Below, piece by piece: positions 9,325 to 18,744 of a stretch of 64,000 nucleotides of DNA (positions are counted from its first letter, which is position 1; each line of letters starts with the position of its first letter). A model generated the notes under the pieces. That model was not told where the DNA came from. It worked only from the letters and a program-made list of their open reading frames with translations, and made no database searches. The translations under genes were made by a program, and so were the position numbers. Source of the stretch: Mesorhizobium sp. M8A.F.Ca.ET.218.01.1.1 (GTDB lineage Bacteria > Pseudomonadota > Alphaproteobacteria > Rhizobiales > Rhizobiaceae); the NCBI RefSeq assembly GCF_004791165.1, contig NZ_SRUZ01000004.1:1-64000 (forward strand). Reading direction: 5' to 3'.

Positions 9325-9552
9325 TCACGGCCGCTTGGCCAAGCGCACACCGGCCCCTCCGCCGTTTTCTGGGATGAATTCAATCCCCGCAGCTTCAAGG
9401 GTTGTTCGGAGTGACGCCACGGTAGAAATCTTAAGCTGTTCGCCTCGTTCAAAGCGGGCGACGGTATCCGGCGATACGCCCGCGTTGTGGGCTAAATCTC
9501 TTGTTCCCCAACCTAGTGCCACACGTGCCATTTTACATTGGACTGCATTCAT
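9325..9552 (-). CDS. XRE-family transcriptional regulator
   Basis: 75-residue helix-turn-helix protein. The Cro/C1 fold is clear: MARVALGWGTRDLAHNAGVS is helices 1-2, and PDTVARFERGEQLKISTVAS is the recognition helix and what follows. The tail LRTTLEAAGIEFIPENGGG is the standard ending of small rhizobial XRE repressors. It is divergent from the 221-residue gene at 9705, and the space between them contains a perfect inverted repeat that looks like its operator. It is therefore probably an autorepressor that also controls the divergent gene. Confidence 0.85.
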   Translation of the reverse strand: MNAVQCKMARVALGWGTRDLAHNAGVSPDTVARFERGEQLKISTVASLRTTLEAAGIEFIPENGGGAGVRLAKRP

Positions 9553-9564
9553 TTTCGTAACATT

Positions 9565-9620
9565 GATACGATTCTTGTTGATCCGCGATCTCGACCGCGT
9601 TATCGTATCCCTGATACGAT
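9565..9620. promoter_or_regulatory. Operator of the XRE regulator
   Basis: ATCGTATC-CCT-GATACGAT (9602-9620) is a perfect 8-bp inverted repeat with a 3-base spacer. A further copy of the half-site GATACGAT is at 9565-9572, 13 bases upstream of the XRE start codon. The arrangement fits a dimeric Cro/C1-like repressor with a strong palindromic site and a secondary half-site in a divergent promoter region. Assignment to this regulator is inferred from position. Confidence 0.6.
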
Positions 9621-9704
9621 TATGTCTACGACTGCGGCTGCTGACGGTGTTGAGACCACCTCCAGCAGCCTAACCATAACCTAAGCTTTCAGGGAGCTCG
9701 GATC

Positions 9705-10370
9705 ATGGCTGATTCCGACCATAGCACGACTTTGTCTTCCGTCACGCGGCGGCTGCTGATGACGCAGATCGTTGCGTTGGCTGCTTTACGGCCGTTCAGG
9801 GCACGGGCGCGTGAATATATTCCGGCCAGAGGCCGACAGGACGATCCGGCTCTTCGCCTGTGTAAGAGCTGGCACGAGATTCACAGCTGCACCTCGAGTC
9901 TGTGCCAGGAACAACAGCGACTTGAGACATATCTAGTAAAAACCATCGGCTTTCCCTCTGCTAGTCTGCGGCTTTGCGATGGCCAGGAACAGACGGTCTA
10001 TTCTCCCGAAAGCCTCAACGATCTCTATTCACCCGAAAATGAGATCGTATGGGGCAGGGCGCTTGCGGACTTAGCGGCACATCAAACTCGTTGGGACGCC
10101 GCTGATGCCGAGATCGGGTATTCGAGAACAGACGAATTAATACGAGAGTCGGAAGTGGCGGAACAGGCTCTTCTGGATCACCTGCCTCAGTCTCCAGCAT
10201 GCACCGTCGAAGGTGCATTGGCCAAGCTCCTGGTCGTCCTGCGCTATGGCGAGCAATGGGAAGATCCAGACGATTTCCCGTGGCCCCATATCCGGTCAGT
10301 GCTTGACGACCTTGCCCGGCATCACAACATCGATCCTGCAAGCATCGGCGCATCCAGCGGAGTGAGGTAG
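9705..10370 (+). CDS. Unknown 221-residue protein, twin-Arg-like N-terminus
   Basis: I do not recognise the family. The N-terminus carries VTRRLLMTQIVALAALRPF, a twin-Arg plus hydrophobic stretch that could be a Tat-like or Sec signal, though the hydrophobic part is short. The rest is soluble and acidic, with two Cys-containing segments (CKSWHEIHSC and SSLCQEQQR) near residues 50-70 and a C-terminal HHNIDPASIG. It is divergent from the XRE regulator, whose operator lies between them, so it is probably repressed by it. A strong ribosome-binding site is not obvious. Likely cargo of the mobile element. Confidence 0.6.
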   Translation: MADSDHSTTLSSVTRRLLMTQIVALAALRPFRARAREYIPARGRQDDPALRLCKSWHEIHSCTSSLCQEQQRLETYLVKTIGFPSASLRLCDGQEQTVYSPESLNDLYSPENEIVWGRALADLAAHQTRWDAADAEIGYSRTDELIRESEVAEQALLDHLPQSPACTVEGALAKLLVVLRYGEQWEDPDDFPWPHIRSVLDDLARHHNIDPASIGASSGVR

Positions 10371-10579
10371 GGGAAGTACAAAAAAGCCCCCCCGGCGGAC
10401 CCCTGCCGAATGACCCAAGATGGGATTAGGCGGAGCGGACGCTCCAAGAATGGCGGCATAGCTCTTGCGCCTTTGACGGACACGAGGAAAGACGTGCGGA
10501 ATTCGGAGTCTCTTCTGAGATTTCGAAACCCAGTGACAATGCCCCCCATTTCAAAGCTTATGTGTGATATTTGAGCAGG

Positions 10580-10624
10580 CGATTCACACGGTAGGGGTCA
10601 CAGGTTCGAATCCTGTACCGCCAC
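10580..10624 (+). repeat. tRNA 3'-half fragment, Val-like (att scar)
   Basis: A T-arm (ACAGG-TTCGAAT-CCTGT) is followed by an acceptor-like end and CCA. Counting back in tRNA register places CAC in the anticodon position within TTCACAC, as in tRNA-Val. The 5' half, including a D-arm and matching acceptor strand, is absent, and one acceptor base seems missing. Anticodon-loop-to-3'-end segments are the classic attachment sites of tyrosine recombinases, so this is probably a scar of an earlier integration. Confidence 0.55.
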
Positions 10625-10701
10625 CAATGTTTTCAATCAGTTGAATGCTTGTAACACCGTAGGCGCCAGACTATGTCACATTGATGTCACCGAACGGGCT
10701 T

Positions 10702-10748
10702 GTTTTGTAAACCGAAGGTCGGGAGTTCAATCCTCTCTGCCGGCACCA
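10702..10748 (+). repeat. tRNA-Thr(TGT) 3'-half fragment (att scar)
   Basis: The segment reads as a tRNA from the anticodon loop to CCA: TTTGTAA with TGT in the anticodon position, a 5-base 3' anticodon strand, variable loop AGGTC, T-arm GGGAG-TTCAATC-CTCTC, acceptor TGCCGGC, discriminator A and CCA. No matching 5' half precedes it. It lies 78 bases after the Val-like fragment. The rest of the 10,371-11,002 intergenic stretch shows no gene. It does carry a repeated TTACATGaa / CATGTAACTTTCATGTAAC motif around 10,763-10,812. Confidence 0.6.
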
Positions 10749-11002
10749 GATTTTTCAAATAGTTACATGAAGGCCGCCCGTGCCAATTCTTTCCATGTAA
10801 CTTTCATGTAACGGGGGACTCTGCTCGTACGAGACATGCAGCCCCGCTTTTGAATTATCGACGATCACTTCGTCTCCGCGCGCCGATGAGGGCGTCGCCC
10901 CTCAGGGATTTGTCTATTTCGTCGCCTTCGACCGATCTGGCGGCTTGAGCATTACGAGCCGTTTCTGTTTCCTCTTTAAGATTTCTCTAGTAAGATTTGG
11001 GA

Positions 11003-12764
11003 ATGTCAGGACAATCGCAGCAAGCATTAGATAAAGCACCTCATATTCGCTTTCTCTCCATCAAGCGGTTTAGGGGGATAGAGAAGCTTTTGTGGAGGCC
11101 AAGTAAGGGCGTAAACTTGCTTCTCGGCGGTGGCATGTTGGCAAGACCACCATTCTGGAAGCAATTGCGCTTTTGCTGAACCCGACCAACGCCAGCGCCC
11201 TGTCGGATGCCGATTACTGGCAGCGCCGTTTTGAAGACGGATTTGAGATCGGCGCCGTGATGTCGCTTCCATTGTCTTGCGGCATTGCCGAGCAGCGCAA
11301 GGCGGCCTGGCCTTGGGAATGGGACGGGAAGGCGCCAAAAGTGCCGGATTTGGAAGTTAACAATGGGCAGGCCAATGACCCAGTGTTTTGCCTGCGCGTA
11401 TGCGGCACGCCGGACTTTGAGCTTCAGTACGAGATTTGCCAGCCCGACGAGACCTTCGATCATTTTCCAGTGTCGGTGCGCCGCAACATTGGGCTCGTGC
11501 GTTTAAGCGGCGACGATCGGAATGACAGGGATCTCAGGTTAATCCAGGGGTCTGCCCTTGAGCGCCTCTTGAGCGACAGAACCCTGCGCTCGCGCTTGGG
11601 TAATAAGCTTGGGCAAACCGATGTACAAGCTGAATTGAAAGACGACGCGAAATCGGCTCTGGGCGAGCTGGATAAGCGATTTGCCAAGCGCGCGCTACCA
11701 CACGCACTAGCCTTGGTCTGGTCGGCGGGCCCGGTTTTTCATTGAACGCACTCATTGGTCTGACAGCGACCAAGGACGGCGCGGTACTGCCCCTGTCGAG
11801 CTGGGGCGCTGGCACCAGGCGAATGGCAGCCCTCGAAGTTGCAGCCGCACACCATGTTGAACACCCGGTGATGGTCGTTGATGAAATAGAGCGCGGGCTT
11901 GAATCATACCGGCAGCGCGTACTCATGGAAGAATTGATAGCGCGGCCATCTCAGGTTTTCGTGACAACCCACAGCGCCCCCGCATTAAATGCGGCAGTGG
12001 GAGCGAGTCTTTGGTATGTCGATACCGGCGGGGCAGTAGGCAGTCTTCCGTCCATTGCACCACAGCAGAAACGCGACCCTGAAACATTCTTGGCCCGCTT
12101 GGCTATCATAGCTGAGGGTCAGACCGAAGTTGGTTTCGTCACAACGTTGATCAATCGCTCACTTGGCGGAGATATGCGCAATTACGGTATCTGGGTCAGC
12201 GACGGCGGGAGCAACACAGAGACGCTGACAGTACTGCGCGGGCTGGCTGGTAGCGGTCTCAAGATCGGCGGATTCGCTGGCAATGAGGGTACCGACAACG
12301 GGAATTGGCAAGCGGTCAAAGAGAGGCTGGGCGACTTGCTGATGCGTTGGCCAGATGGATGCCTGGAGACTAACCTCATTCCTCACCTTGCCGACGAGCA
12401 GCTCGCAAATTTCATCCGAGACCCGGATGGCGATGATGGTGAACGCCTGCGGACAATGGCCGATCGCCTCGGGATCGAGGACAAATCCTTGGCTGCGATT
12501 AAGGCTTCTACCGACGACATCCGCAAACTCGTGGCTGAGGCCGCGTGCGGAAACGCTCCGACCGACCCCGACGCTTCGCCGGAGCAGAAGAAGGCTTGGA
12601 AGAAGCATGGCCAACGATGGTTCAAGTCGACCGCTGGCGGCGTTGAGCTTGCGGAAAAGATGTTCGCGCTCGCTCTTTGGCCCCACGTCCAAGATCAGCT
12701 TCTGCCATTCGTAAATGCCATTCGATTGGCCGTCGGTTTTCAAGCTGTCCAGACGATTGATTGA
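11003..12764 (+). pseudogene. gajA: Gabija GajA (OLD-family ATPase-TOPRIM nuclease), frameshifted
   Basis: Three frames together give one OLD-family protein of about 587 residues. The N-terminus IRFLSIKRFRGIEKL leads to LLLGGG. The Walker A then continues in another frame as VGKTTILEAIALLLNP, so one G is missing near 11,134. A second single-base loss near 11,715 shifts the frame again. The third part has SSWGAGTRRMAALE, Walker B VMVVDEIERGLE, the VFVTTHS switch and a TOPRIM domain starting LAIIAEGQTEVGFV. GajA is the nucleotide-sensing DNA nicking subunit of Gabija. Its stop overlaps the gajB start. As read, no functional GajA can be made unless the two shifts are sequencing errors. Confidence 0.8.
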
Positions 12765-14281
12765 TGGGCGACGTTTCGGTTGCCGACGCGCTTAGGTCGC
12801 CCGCACGCCTTGTCGTTGTGGAGGCTCCAGGTGGTTGCGGCAAGACTTTTCAAGGTGCGAATTACGCCCGCGATGTAGCACCATCGCTCGGCAATGGCCG
12901 TCTTCTTATCCTGACCCATACCAATGCGGCCTGCGACGTTTTTGCCGGACGCACTCGCGGCCTAGGCAGCCGTGTGGAAATCCGCACGATCGACGGTCTG
13001 ATCGGCGAGATTGCTGGCGCTTATAACAAGTCGATTGGCTTGCCGGCTGACGTAGGCGCATGGGCGCGGCGGGAAGCCAATGGCTACGCCATTGTCGCTC
13101 AAAAGACGGCAGTGCTTCTCACTCAGAATCCCATGATCGCAGAATACCTTGCCTGTCGTTATCCGGTGATAATCTGCGATGAGCATCAGGACGCGAATGC
13201 GGATCAACACGCAATCGTCATGTCCCTTCATGCGGCCGGGTCTCGTCTTCGGATATTTGCCGATCCGATGCAGCAAATCTTCAACGGTAGCCAGGCGCAA
13301 GCTGTGGCATCCGAACAGCGATGGACCGACTTGAAGAATGCGGCCGACCACTTTGATGAACTCGACCAGCCGCATCGTTGGAAGGATACCCAACCGGAGT
13401 TGGGCGAATGGACCCTTAGGGCGCGGGCGGCGCTAATGGCCGGGGGCCAGGTCGATTTGACCGCCAAGCTGCCGGCTGGACTTACTGTGCACTATGCAGA
13501 TAATATCGCTTCTCAGCACGGTGGGTTCAGTGTGGCGCAAAATCTACGTGCTCCCATCTATGCCATGTCAAACGGGCGGTCTCTGTTGGTCCTCACTGGC
13601 CATAACGACACAGTCACATCCCTACGTGCCTTTTTCGGTCGTCGGTTACCCATCTGGGAGGGGCACGTTCGGAATGGATTAGCTGACCTCATCGCCCACA
13701 TAAAAGTCCACCAGGGCGAACCTGTCGAGCTGGCGCGAGCAACTCTCAGTTTTATGGCGGCGGTGGCGTCCGGGTTTTCGCCTTCGGCTTTTGGCAATTG
13801 CTTGGTGACCGAAGTGCAAAATGGTTGTGCTGCCAAGCGCACCGGAAAGCCGCACCTGTTGCAATCGATTGGCCGACATATCTTGGATGCCCCAAATCAT
13901 CAGGGTGTGGCGAGGGCGCTAGAGCGCTTACGAGAGCTAGTTGAAAAAGAATCGTGTTTTGCTGGCGTGCGGATTCATCATCCTCGTGAATTTGCCGAGG
14001 CGATCCAGCTCGGCAAATTTGAAGATGCCGATGAGGGCTTCGCCGAGATCGCCAGGCGACGAACGCATGCTCGCCCTAAACTCCCGAACAAGGCCATCAG
14101 CACCATTCACAAGGCGAAGGGGTTAGAATTCGACAGTGTGATGCTTATCCTTTGCGACCAAAAGAATTTTAGCAACACCCGAGCGTCCAGAGCAAAGCTT
14201 TACGTCGCGCTTAGCCGAGCCACTAGCAAACTCATGCTAGTGGTATCTAGAGGGCAGTCAACTCTACTACTCAAGATCTAG
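12764..14281 (+). CDS. gajB: Gabija GajB (UvrD-like helicase)
   Basis: 505-residue superfamily 1 helicase. Visible motifs in order: Walker A VEAPGGCGKT (about residues 20-29), LILTHTNAACDVF (Ia), IICDEHQDANADQ (II), IFADPMQQIFNG (III), STIHKAKGLEFDSVML (V) and YVALSRATSKLMLVV (VI). Length and gene pairing match GajB, which partners the OLD nuclease GajA in Gabija anti-phage defence. The ATG at 12,764 overlaps the gajA stop by one base (TGATG), a sign of translational coupling. A TTG one codon earlier is the alternative start. The frame is intact, in contrast to gajA. Confidence 0.85.
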   Translation: MGDVSVADALRSPARLVVVEAPGGCGKTFQGANYARDVAPSLGNGRLLILTHTNAACDVFAGRTRGLGSRVEIRTIDGLIGEIAGAYNKSIGLPADVGAWARREANGYAIVAQKTAVLLTQNPMIAEYLACRYPVIICDEHQDANADQHAIVMSLHAAGSRLRIFADPMQQIFNGSQAQAVASEQRWTDLKNAADHFDELDQPHRWKDTQPELGEWTLRARAALMAGGQVDLTAKLPAGLTVHYADNIASQHGGFSVAQNLRAPIYAMSNGRSLLVLTGHNDTVTSLRAFFGRRLPIWEGHVRNGLADLIAHIKVHQGEPVELARATLSFMAAVASGFSPSAFGNCLVTEVQNGCAAKRTGKPHLLQSIGRHILDAPNHQGVARALERLRELVEKESCFAGVRIHHPREFAEAIQLGKFEDADEGFAEIARRRTHARPKLPNKAISTIHKAKGLEFDSVMLILCDQKNFSNTRASRAKLYVALSRATSKLMLVVSRGQSTLLLKI

Positions 14282-14576
14282 CTCCGAAGGAAGGAGTTAT
14301 GTGTTCGAAACGCGTCGGCGGGGCCACACCGAGGTGATCGGTCCTGTCTTATATAATTTTCGTGTAACTACGCCGTATAGGTGACCGCTAGGTAGACCCT
14401 AGGCATCAAGTAATTGCGGATCAAGCCCTGGGTGCGCAGAAGTATGGGGACGACCCGAACTGGCGGCGATTCAACCCCTCAATCTGAGCGTAATGCCATT
14501 TCTGTTCACAAGACCAAGTACTCGCTGGACAAAATGTTGTGCGGGGCGGACACTTCGTGACGGGGGAGTTCATTCA

Positions 14577-16493
14577 ATGATCGTTGCCGATAACGAGACC
14601 GACGTAGATTACTTATACTACGAGCCGGTTGCGAAGACCGTTGTCCGTCTCATACGGGAAAAAGCCGGAGAGCCGTTGACCATAGGTCTGCATGGGGACT
14701 GGGGGGCGGGGAAGTCCAGTTCCCTTTTGATGATTGAAAGAGCCTTTGCCGAGGAAGACGCTACTTTGTGCGTGCGCTTCAACGGCTGGCTGTTTGAAGG
14801 CTATGACGATGCCAAGGCGGTCCTGATCGAAACCATCGTCGCAGAACTGTTGAAAAAGCGCTCAACCATTCCGACGCTGAAGGCCAAGGCCAACCAGGTT
14901 CTCAAAAACGTAAGCTGGATGAAGGTCGCCCGCACACTCGGGGGAGCAGCCATGACGGCGTTCACGGGCCTGCCAAGCGGCGAGATCGTCCAGGGGCTCA
15001 GCAAAGTCGCGAAGGACGTCATCGCTAACCCTGCCGACGTGCTGACGGGCGAGATGTTCACCAGGGTTTTCGACGGCGCCGTGGAGCACTTCAAGGCTGA
15101 CGGTCCTGAAAATACCGCCCCGCACCGAATCCACCAATTCCGGCAAGACTTCGAGCAGCTATTGTCCGAGGCGAAGATCGACCGCCTCGTGGTCCTTGTC
15201 GATGATCTTGACAGGTGCCTGCCGGAAACTGCCATCGCCACGCTTGAGGCGATACGGCTGTTCTTATTCGTACCCAATGCGGCGTTTGTCATCGCCGCTG
15301 ACGAGGGGATGATCGAGTACGCTGTTCGCCGGCATTTTCCCGAACTGCCGTCAACCGTCGGTCCCAATAGCTACGCCCGCAACTACCTAGAGAAATTGAT
15401 CCAAGTACCGTTCCGGATGCCAGCCCTTGGGCAGTTCGAGACCCGCATCTACCTGACGCTCTTGCTTTACCTGAATGCAGGAGCGGATGCCAAATCGGAT
15501 GCTTTCAAAGCTGTCATCAACGTTGCAAGGGAGGCATTGAGGAAGCCGTGGATCGGGGAGGGCTTTTCGCGCGACGAGATAGGGAAGAAGACTGCGGTCA
15601 ACGCTAAACTGGATGAAGCGCTTCAGGTCGCAGCCGACCTTACGCCGATCCTCGCAGAGGGGGCCAGCGGCAATCCGCGTCAAATCAAGCGCTTCGCCAA
15701 CAGCATGAAATTGCGATTAGAGATCGCGGAGGAGAGGGGGTTCGGCAAGGACCTGAGCGCGCCCATACTCGGCAAGCTGATGCTGGCAGAGCGTTTTTCG
15801 GCGAACCTTTTCAACACCATCGCCTCGGACTCGGCTGCCAGCCGCAGATCCAAGGCGATTGCAGATCTGGAGGGAGCCGCGGCCCCAGGAGCCAAGACCA
15901 CCACCAAAGCCGGTCCCCGTGCTGGACGAACGACAGAGACTTCGGCGGAGGAAATCTGGGCAACCCGGTGGGCGGCCTTGTCTCCCAAGCTCGCTGACGT
16001 CGACCTTCGCCCGTACATCTTCGTCAGCCGCGACCGCCGCGCCAATGTTGCCCCGTCGTCGGTGTCCGATCCGGTTGCGGCGTTGAGCGAGCGTCTTTCC
16101 TCGAACACTATGACTGTCCGCACTACCGACCTGAAGCTCGTCTCGTTCCTTACGACGGGCGATGCTGAGCGTGTATTCGAAGCCTTGGCGCTCAAGGTCA
16201 CTTCCACTGGCGATCTGCGGCAACGCCCCGACGCCGCCGAAGGACTGGCTTTTCTTGTCGAGACCCGACGCGAGCTGCAGGACACGCTACTCGTCCTGCT
16301 GTCGCGCATGCCTATCGGAAACCTCGGTTCGTGGGTGCTCACAGGTTGGCAAAAGGCGTTCGACACCGGGCACCAGGCGAAATTCCGCGAGCAGGTCAAA
16401 AGCTGGGCAGCCCAGGACGAAAACACCCAACTTCGCGACATCGCCAAGCTCCAGCTCAGTGCCGGTCAAAGTCGCAAACGCGGAGCGAAGTGA
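14577..16493 (+). CDS. qatA: Qat anti-phage system QatA, KAP-family P-loop ATPase
   Basis: 638 residues. The KAP P-loop domain is evident: Walker A GLHGDWGAGKSS at about residues 37-48, the conserved VRFNGWLFEG after it, and Walker B RLVVLVDDLDRCLPE near residue 205, followed by FVIAADEGMIEYAVRRHFP. A KAP-type insert with hydrophobic GGAAMTAFTGLPSG lies between the two Walker motifs. QatA is the ATPase of the four-gene Qat system. The ATG at 14,577 has GGGGGAG about 8 bases upstream; the longer frame from 14,493 is less likely. It heads the qatABCD operon, with its stop overlapping the qatB start. The 295 bases before it show no gene. Confidence 0.9.
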   Translation: MIVADNETDVDYLYYEPVAKTVVRLIREKAGEPLTIGLHGDWGAGKSSSLLMIERAFAEEDATLCVRFNGWLFEGYDDAKAVLIETIVAELLKKRSTIPTLKAKANQVLKNVSWMKVARTLGGAAMTAFTGLPSGEIVQGLSKVAKDVIANPADVLTGEMFTRVFDGAVEHFKADGPENTAPHRIHQFRQDFEQLLSEAKIDRLVVLVDDLDRCLPETAIATLEAIRLFLFVPNAAFVIAADEGMIEYAVRRHFPELPSTVGPNSYARNYLEKLIQVPFRMPALGQFETRIYLTLLLYLNAGADAKSDAFKAVINVAREALRKPWIGEGFSRDEIGKKTAVNAKLDEALQVAADLTPILAEGASGNPRQIKRFANSMKLRLEIAEERGFGKDLSAPILGKLMLAERFSANLFNTIASDSAASRRSKAIADLEGAAAPGAKTTTKAGPRAGRTTETSAEEIWATRWAALSPKLADVDLRPYIFVSRDRRANVAPSSVSDPVAALSERLSSNTMTVRTTDLKLVSFLTTGDAERVFEALALKVTSTGDLRQRPDAAEGLAFLVETRRELQDTLLVLLSRMPIGNLGSWVLTGWQKAFDTGHQAKFREQVKSWAAQDENTQLRDIAKLQLSAGQSRKRGAK

Positions 16494-17383
16494 TGGGAAC
16501 GTCAGGTAGCAACCGCGGCTCGCGACGCGGGCTTGTTCCGACCTGGGTGAGCGACCCCGCTCCGGCGGCTCCAAAACCTGCGCCGCCCCAAGCACCCGCA
16601 GGCGGTAGTTCGTCCCCCGGCGGACCTTCAAACCCACAAACTCCATCCGGGCCGCCTGCACCTATTCCGCCAGCAACGAAACTTCCCCCACTTCCCTCCG
16701 GATCGGCTGGCGCCAGCCTGGGTTCGGCCCGCGGTGATTTCACGCGAGCTGCCAGGACGAAGGGGGGCAGCAGCAGGCACCTAAAACGTGCCTCCGGCAA
16801 GTATGTTCGCGCGGTCGGTGGTGCCCGGAATGCGGCCCGGATCATGGCGCCATCTCGCGGCGTTGCGTCTGAGATCGGCCGTGTTGCCGCAGACGCGCTC
16901 CAGCGCGGTCCTGCCGAGGCGCTTCGCCGGTTCAACCTGGAGAGCATGGCCGGTACACCCGCGGCTGAGGTTTTTGAGACGCTTGCCGACATCATCTGTC
17001 CCGCGGGCGGCACCATTGACGAGGCCATCGCGCGGGAAGCTATGCTTGCCGCTGCCGCCGAACTTGCCGCCAGTGGCGTCACCTTCGACGCGTTGTCCGC
17101 CGAGGCCCTAGAAGCAGTATTCCTCGGAACGATCGCCAGGTCGATCGAAGATAAGCTTTTCAATGAACTTGGGTCTAAGGCGGTGCGCTTGCCGGATGAC
17201 ACCGCGGCCGTCGATCGCATCGAGCGTCAACTGCACGACTTCGTCACCGGTGCGGTCCGTGATGCCTTTGCCGGTGCAGACGGTGGGATTGCGACGCTCG
17301 ATATCGCAACCGTTGATGCCACGGTCGCCGAAATTTACGAACGCACATTCGAGGTATTGCAGGTGCTTGGAGACAACGCATGA
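16493..17383 (+). CDS. qatB: Qat anti-phage system QatB
   Basis: 296 residues. It begins MGTSGSNRGSRRGLVPTWV, the start typical of QatB proteins, followed by a long Pro/Ala-rich linker (about residues 20-80) and then a helical alpha-rich domain. The biochemical role of QatB is not known; the family occurs with QatA, QatC and QatD. Its ATG at 16,493 uses the last base of the qatA stop (TGATG), and its stop overlaps qatC by four bases (ATGA). Identification rests on the N-terminus and on position between clear qatA and qatC genes. Confidence 0.85.
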   Translation: MGTSGSNRGSRRGLVPTWVSDPAPAAPKPAPPQAPAGGSSSPGGPSNPQTPSGPPAPIPPATKLPPLPSGSAGASLGSARGDFTRAARTKGGSSRHLKRASGKYVRAVGGARNAARIMAPSRGVASEIGRVAADALQRGPAEALRRFNLESMAGTPAAEVFETLADIICPAGGTIDEAIAREAMLAAAAELAASGVTFDALSAEALEAVFLGTIARSIEDKLFNELGSKAVRLPDDTAAVDRIERQLHDFVTGAVRDAFAGADGGIATLDIATVDATVAEIYERTFEVLQVLGDNA

Positions 17384-18744
17384 GGCGCTTTACCTTCGCA
17401 AGTCGCTTGGGTGCCGCCGACATGGCAATTATACCGTTGCTCCAGGAGGATTCCACCCTTGTACCCATCCAGTTTATCGAGGCCTATGACCGCCTAGACT
17501 ATGGTCTGGGCGCTGCGCTGGACAGCCTCCATCGATTGGGCAGGCAGCCACCCGAAGTGGCGATCGACCTCGCCATCCTCGCCGCCACAATCAACGCTGC
17601 GGACACGCGGGTCTCCCGTGCCAGCAACGCACAGAACGGTTGGACCCGTGAGATCGATATTGTCGTGCCGGTTTCTGACCCTGTACTCTGGACAGCGCAG
17701 GGCGAAATCATAGGGCACCTGCTGCGGTTCCTGACCGGCGATCACTGGCGCGTCGCTTTCCGGGACCGCCCCACGGGCAAATCCCGGCTCGCAGAACCGC
17801 CAACCGTGCTGCCGGTCCTTTCGTTTGACGAGGTGGCACTTCTCTCTGGGGGACTCGACAGTCTCGTTGGCGCGATCGACGCCCTGGTTGCCGGTCGTCG
17901 GCCGCTTTTCATTAGCCACTGGTACGACGCTGAGACCAGCAAGGCGCAGAAAGCCGTACTCCACCACTTGGAAACTAAGTTCCCCGGCGACCGCTATCGT
18001 TCGATCAGAGTCAGGCTTGGCTTCGACAAACACCACGTCTCAACGGGCGAAATAGAGAACAGTCAGCGCGGGCGGTCGTTCCTTTTCTTTTCGCTCGCGG
18101 TCTTGGCCGCATCATCGCTCCAAGGTCAGGTTAAGGTCGGCGTGCCGGAAAACGGGCTGATCGGTTTGAACGTGCCGTTGGATCCGTTGAGGCTAGGAGC
18201 GCTGAGCACCCGCACTACCCATCCGCACTACATGGCGAGTTTCAATATCCTGCTTGAACGGCTCGGCCTGAACGTGGCGCTCGTCAATCCGTATCGGCAC
18301 AAGACCAAGGGCGAGATGGTTGCAGAATGCGCCGATCTCGAATTCCTTAAGTCGTTGGTGCCGATTTCGATGTCGTGTTCGGCACCCGCAAAGGCTCGCT
18401 ACAAAGGACTTTCGCCACGACATTGCGGCACGTGCGTTCCGTGCCTGATCCGCCGGGCGTCGCTTTTACATGGTCTGGGGCCAAAAGATGACACGTTGTA
18501 TGCTACCGAGAGCCTTACCGCTCGTCCCCTGGATTCCGCCAAGGCAGAGGGTGAGCATGTGCGGTCGTTCCAGCTGCTAGCCGGGCGGCTCGCTGCCAAT
18601 CCCAGCTTGGCCGGAACGATGGCACGTATACCCGGACCACTAAACGATGCCCCTGGGGAAATCGCAGCGTATATTGACGTCTTTCGCCGGGGCATCCAGG
18701 AGGTGGTCGCGCTACTCCAACCTGTTCAGGCACGCCCCGACTGA
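17380..18744 (+). CDS. qatC: Qat anti-phage system QatC, QueC-like PP-loop enzyme
   Basis: 454 residues. The PP-loop ATP pyrophosphatase motif SGGLDS is at residues 156-161. A four-cysteine zinc site is formed by C333 and C349/C352/C355 (HCGTCVPC), matching QueC, the 7-cyano-7-deazaguanine synthase of queuosine biosynthesis. The N-terminal 150 residues are extra compared with QueC (about 230 residues), as expected for QatC. In defence it presumably makes or attaches a deazapurine-like or amide modification, but the substrate is unproven. ATGA overlap with qatB and TGATG overlap with qatD indicate one transcript. Confidence 0.9.
   Translation: MRRFTFASRLGAADMAIIPLLQEDSTLVPIQFIEAYDRLDYGLGAALDSLHRLGRQPPEVAIDLAILAATINAADTRVSRASNAQNGWTREIDIVVPVSDPVLWTAQGEIIGHLLRFLTGDHWRVAFRDRPTGKSRLAEPPTVLPVLSFDEVALLSGGLDSLVGAIDALVAGRRPLFISHWYDAETSKAQKAVLHHLETKFPGDRYRSIRVRLGFDKHHVSTGEIENSQRGRSFLFFSLAVLAASSLQGQVKVGVPENGLIGLNVPLDPLRLGALSTRTTHPHYMASFNILLERLGLNVALVNPYRHKTKGEMVAECADLEFLKSLVPISMSCSAPAKARYKGLSPRHCGTCVPCLIRRASLLHGLGPKDDTLYATESLTARPLDSAKAEGEHVRSFQLLAGRLAANPSLAGTMARIPGPLNDAPGEIAAYIDVFRRGIQEVVALLQPVQARPD

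Noticed and set aside
10580..10748. Complete tRNA genes
   Set aside because: Only anticodon-loop-to-CCA halves are present; no D-arm or 5' acceptor strand pairs with them.
11742..12764. Stand-alone TOPRIM ATPase gene
   Set aside because: It lacks a Walker A and begins at a TTG inside a reading that continues from the preceding frame; it is the C-terminal part of gajA.
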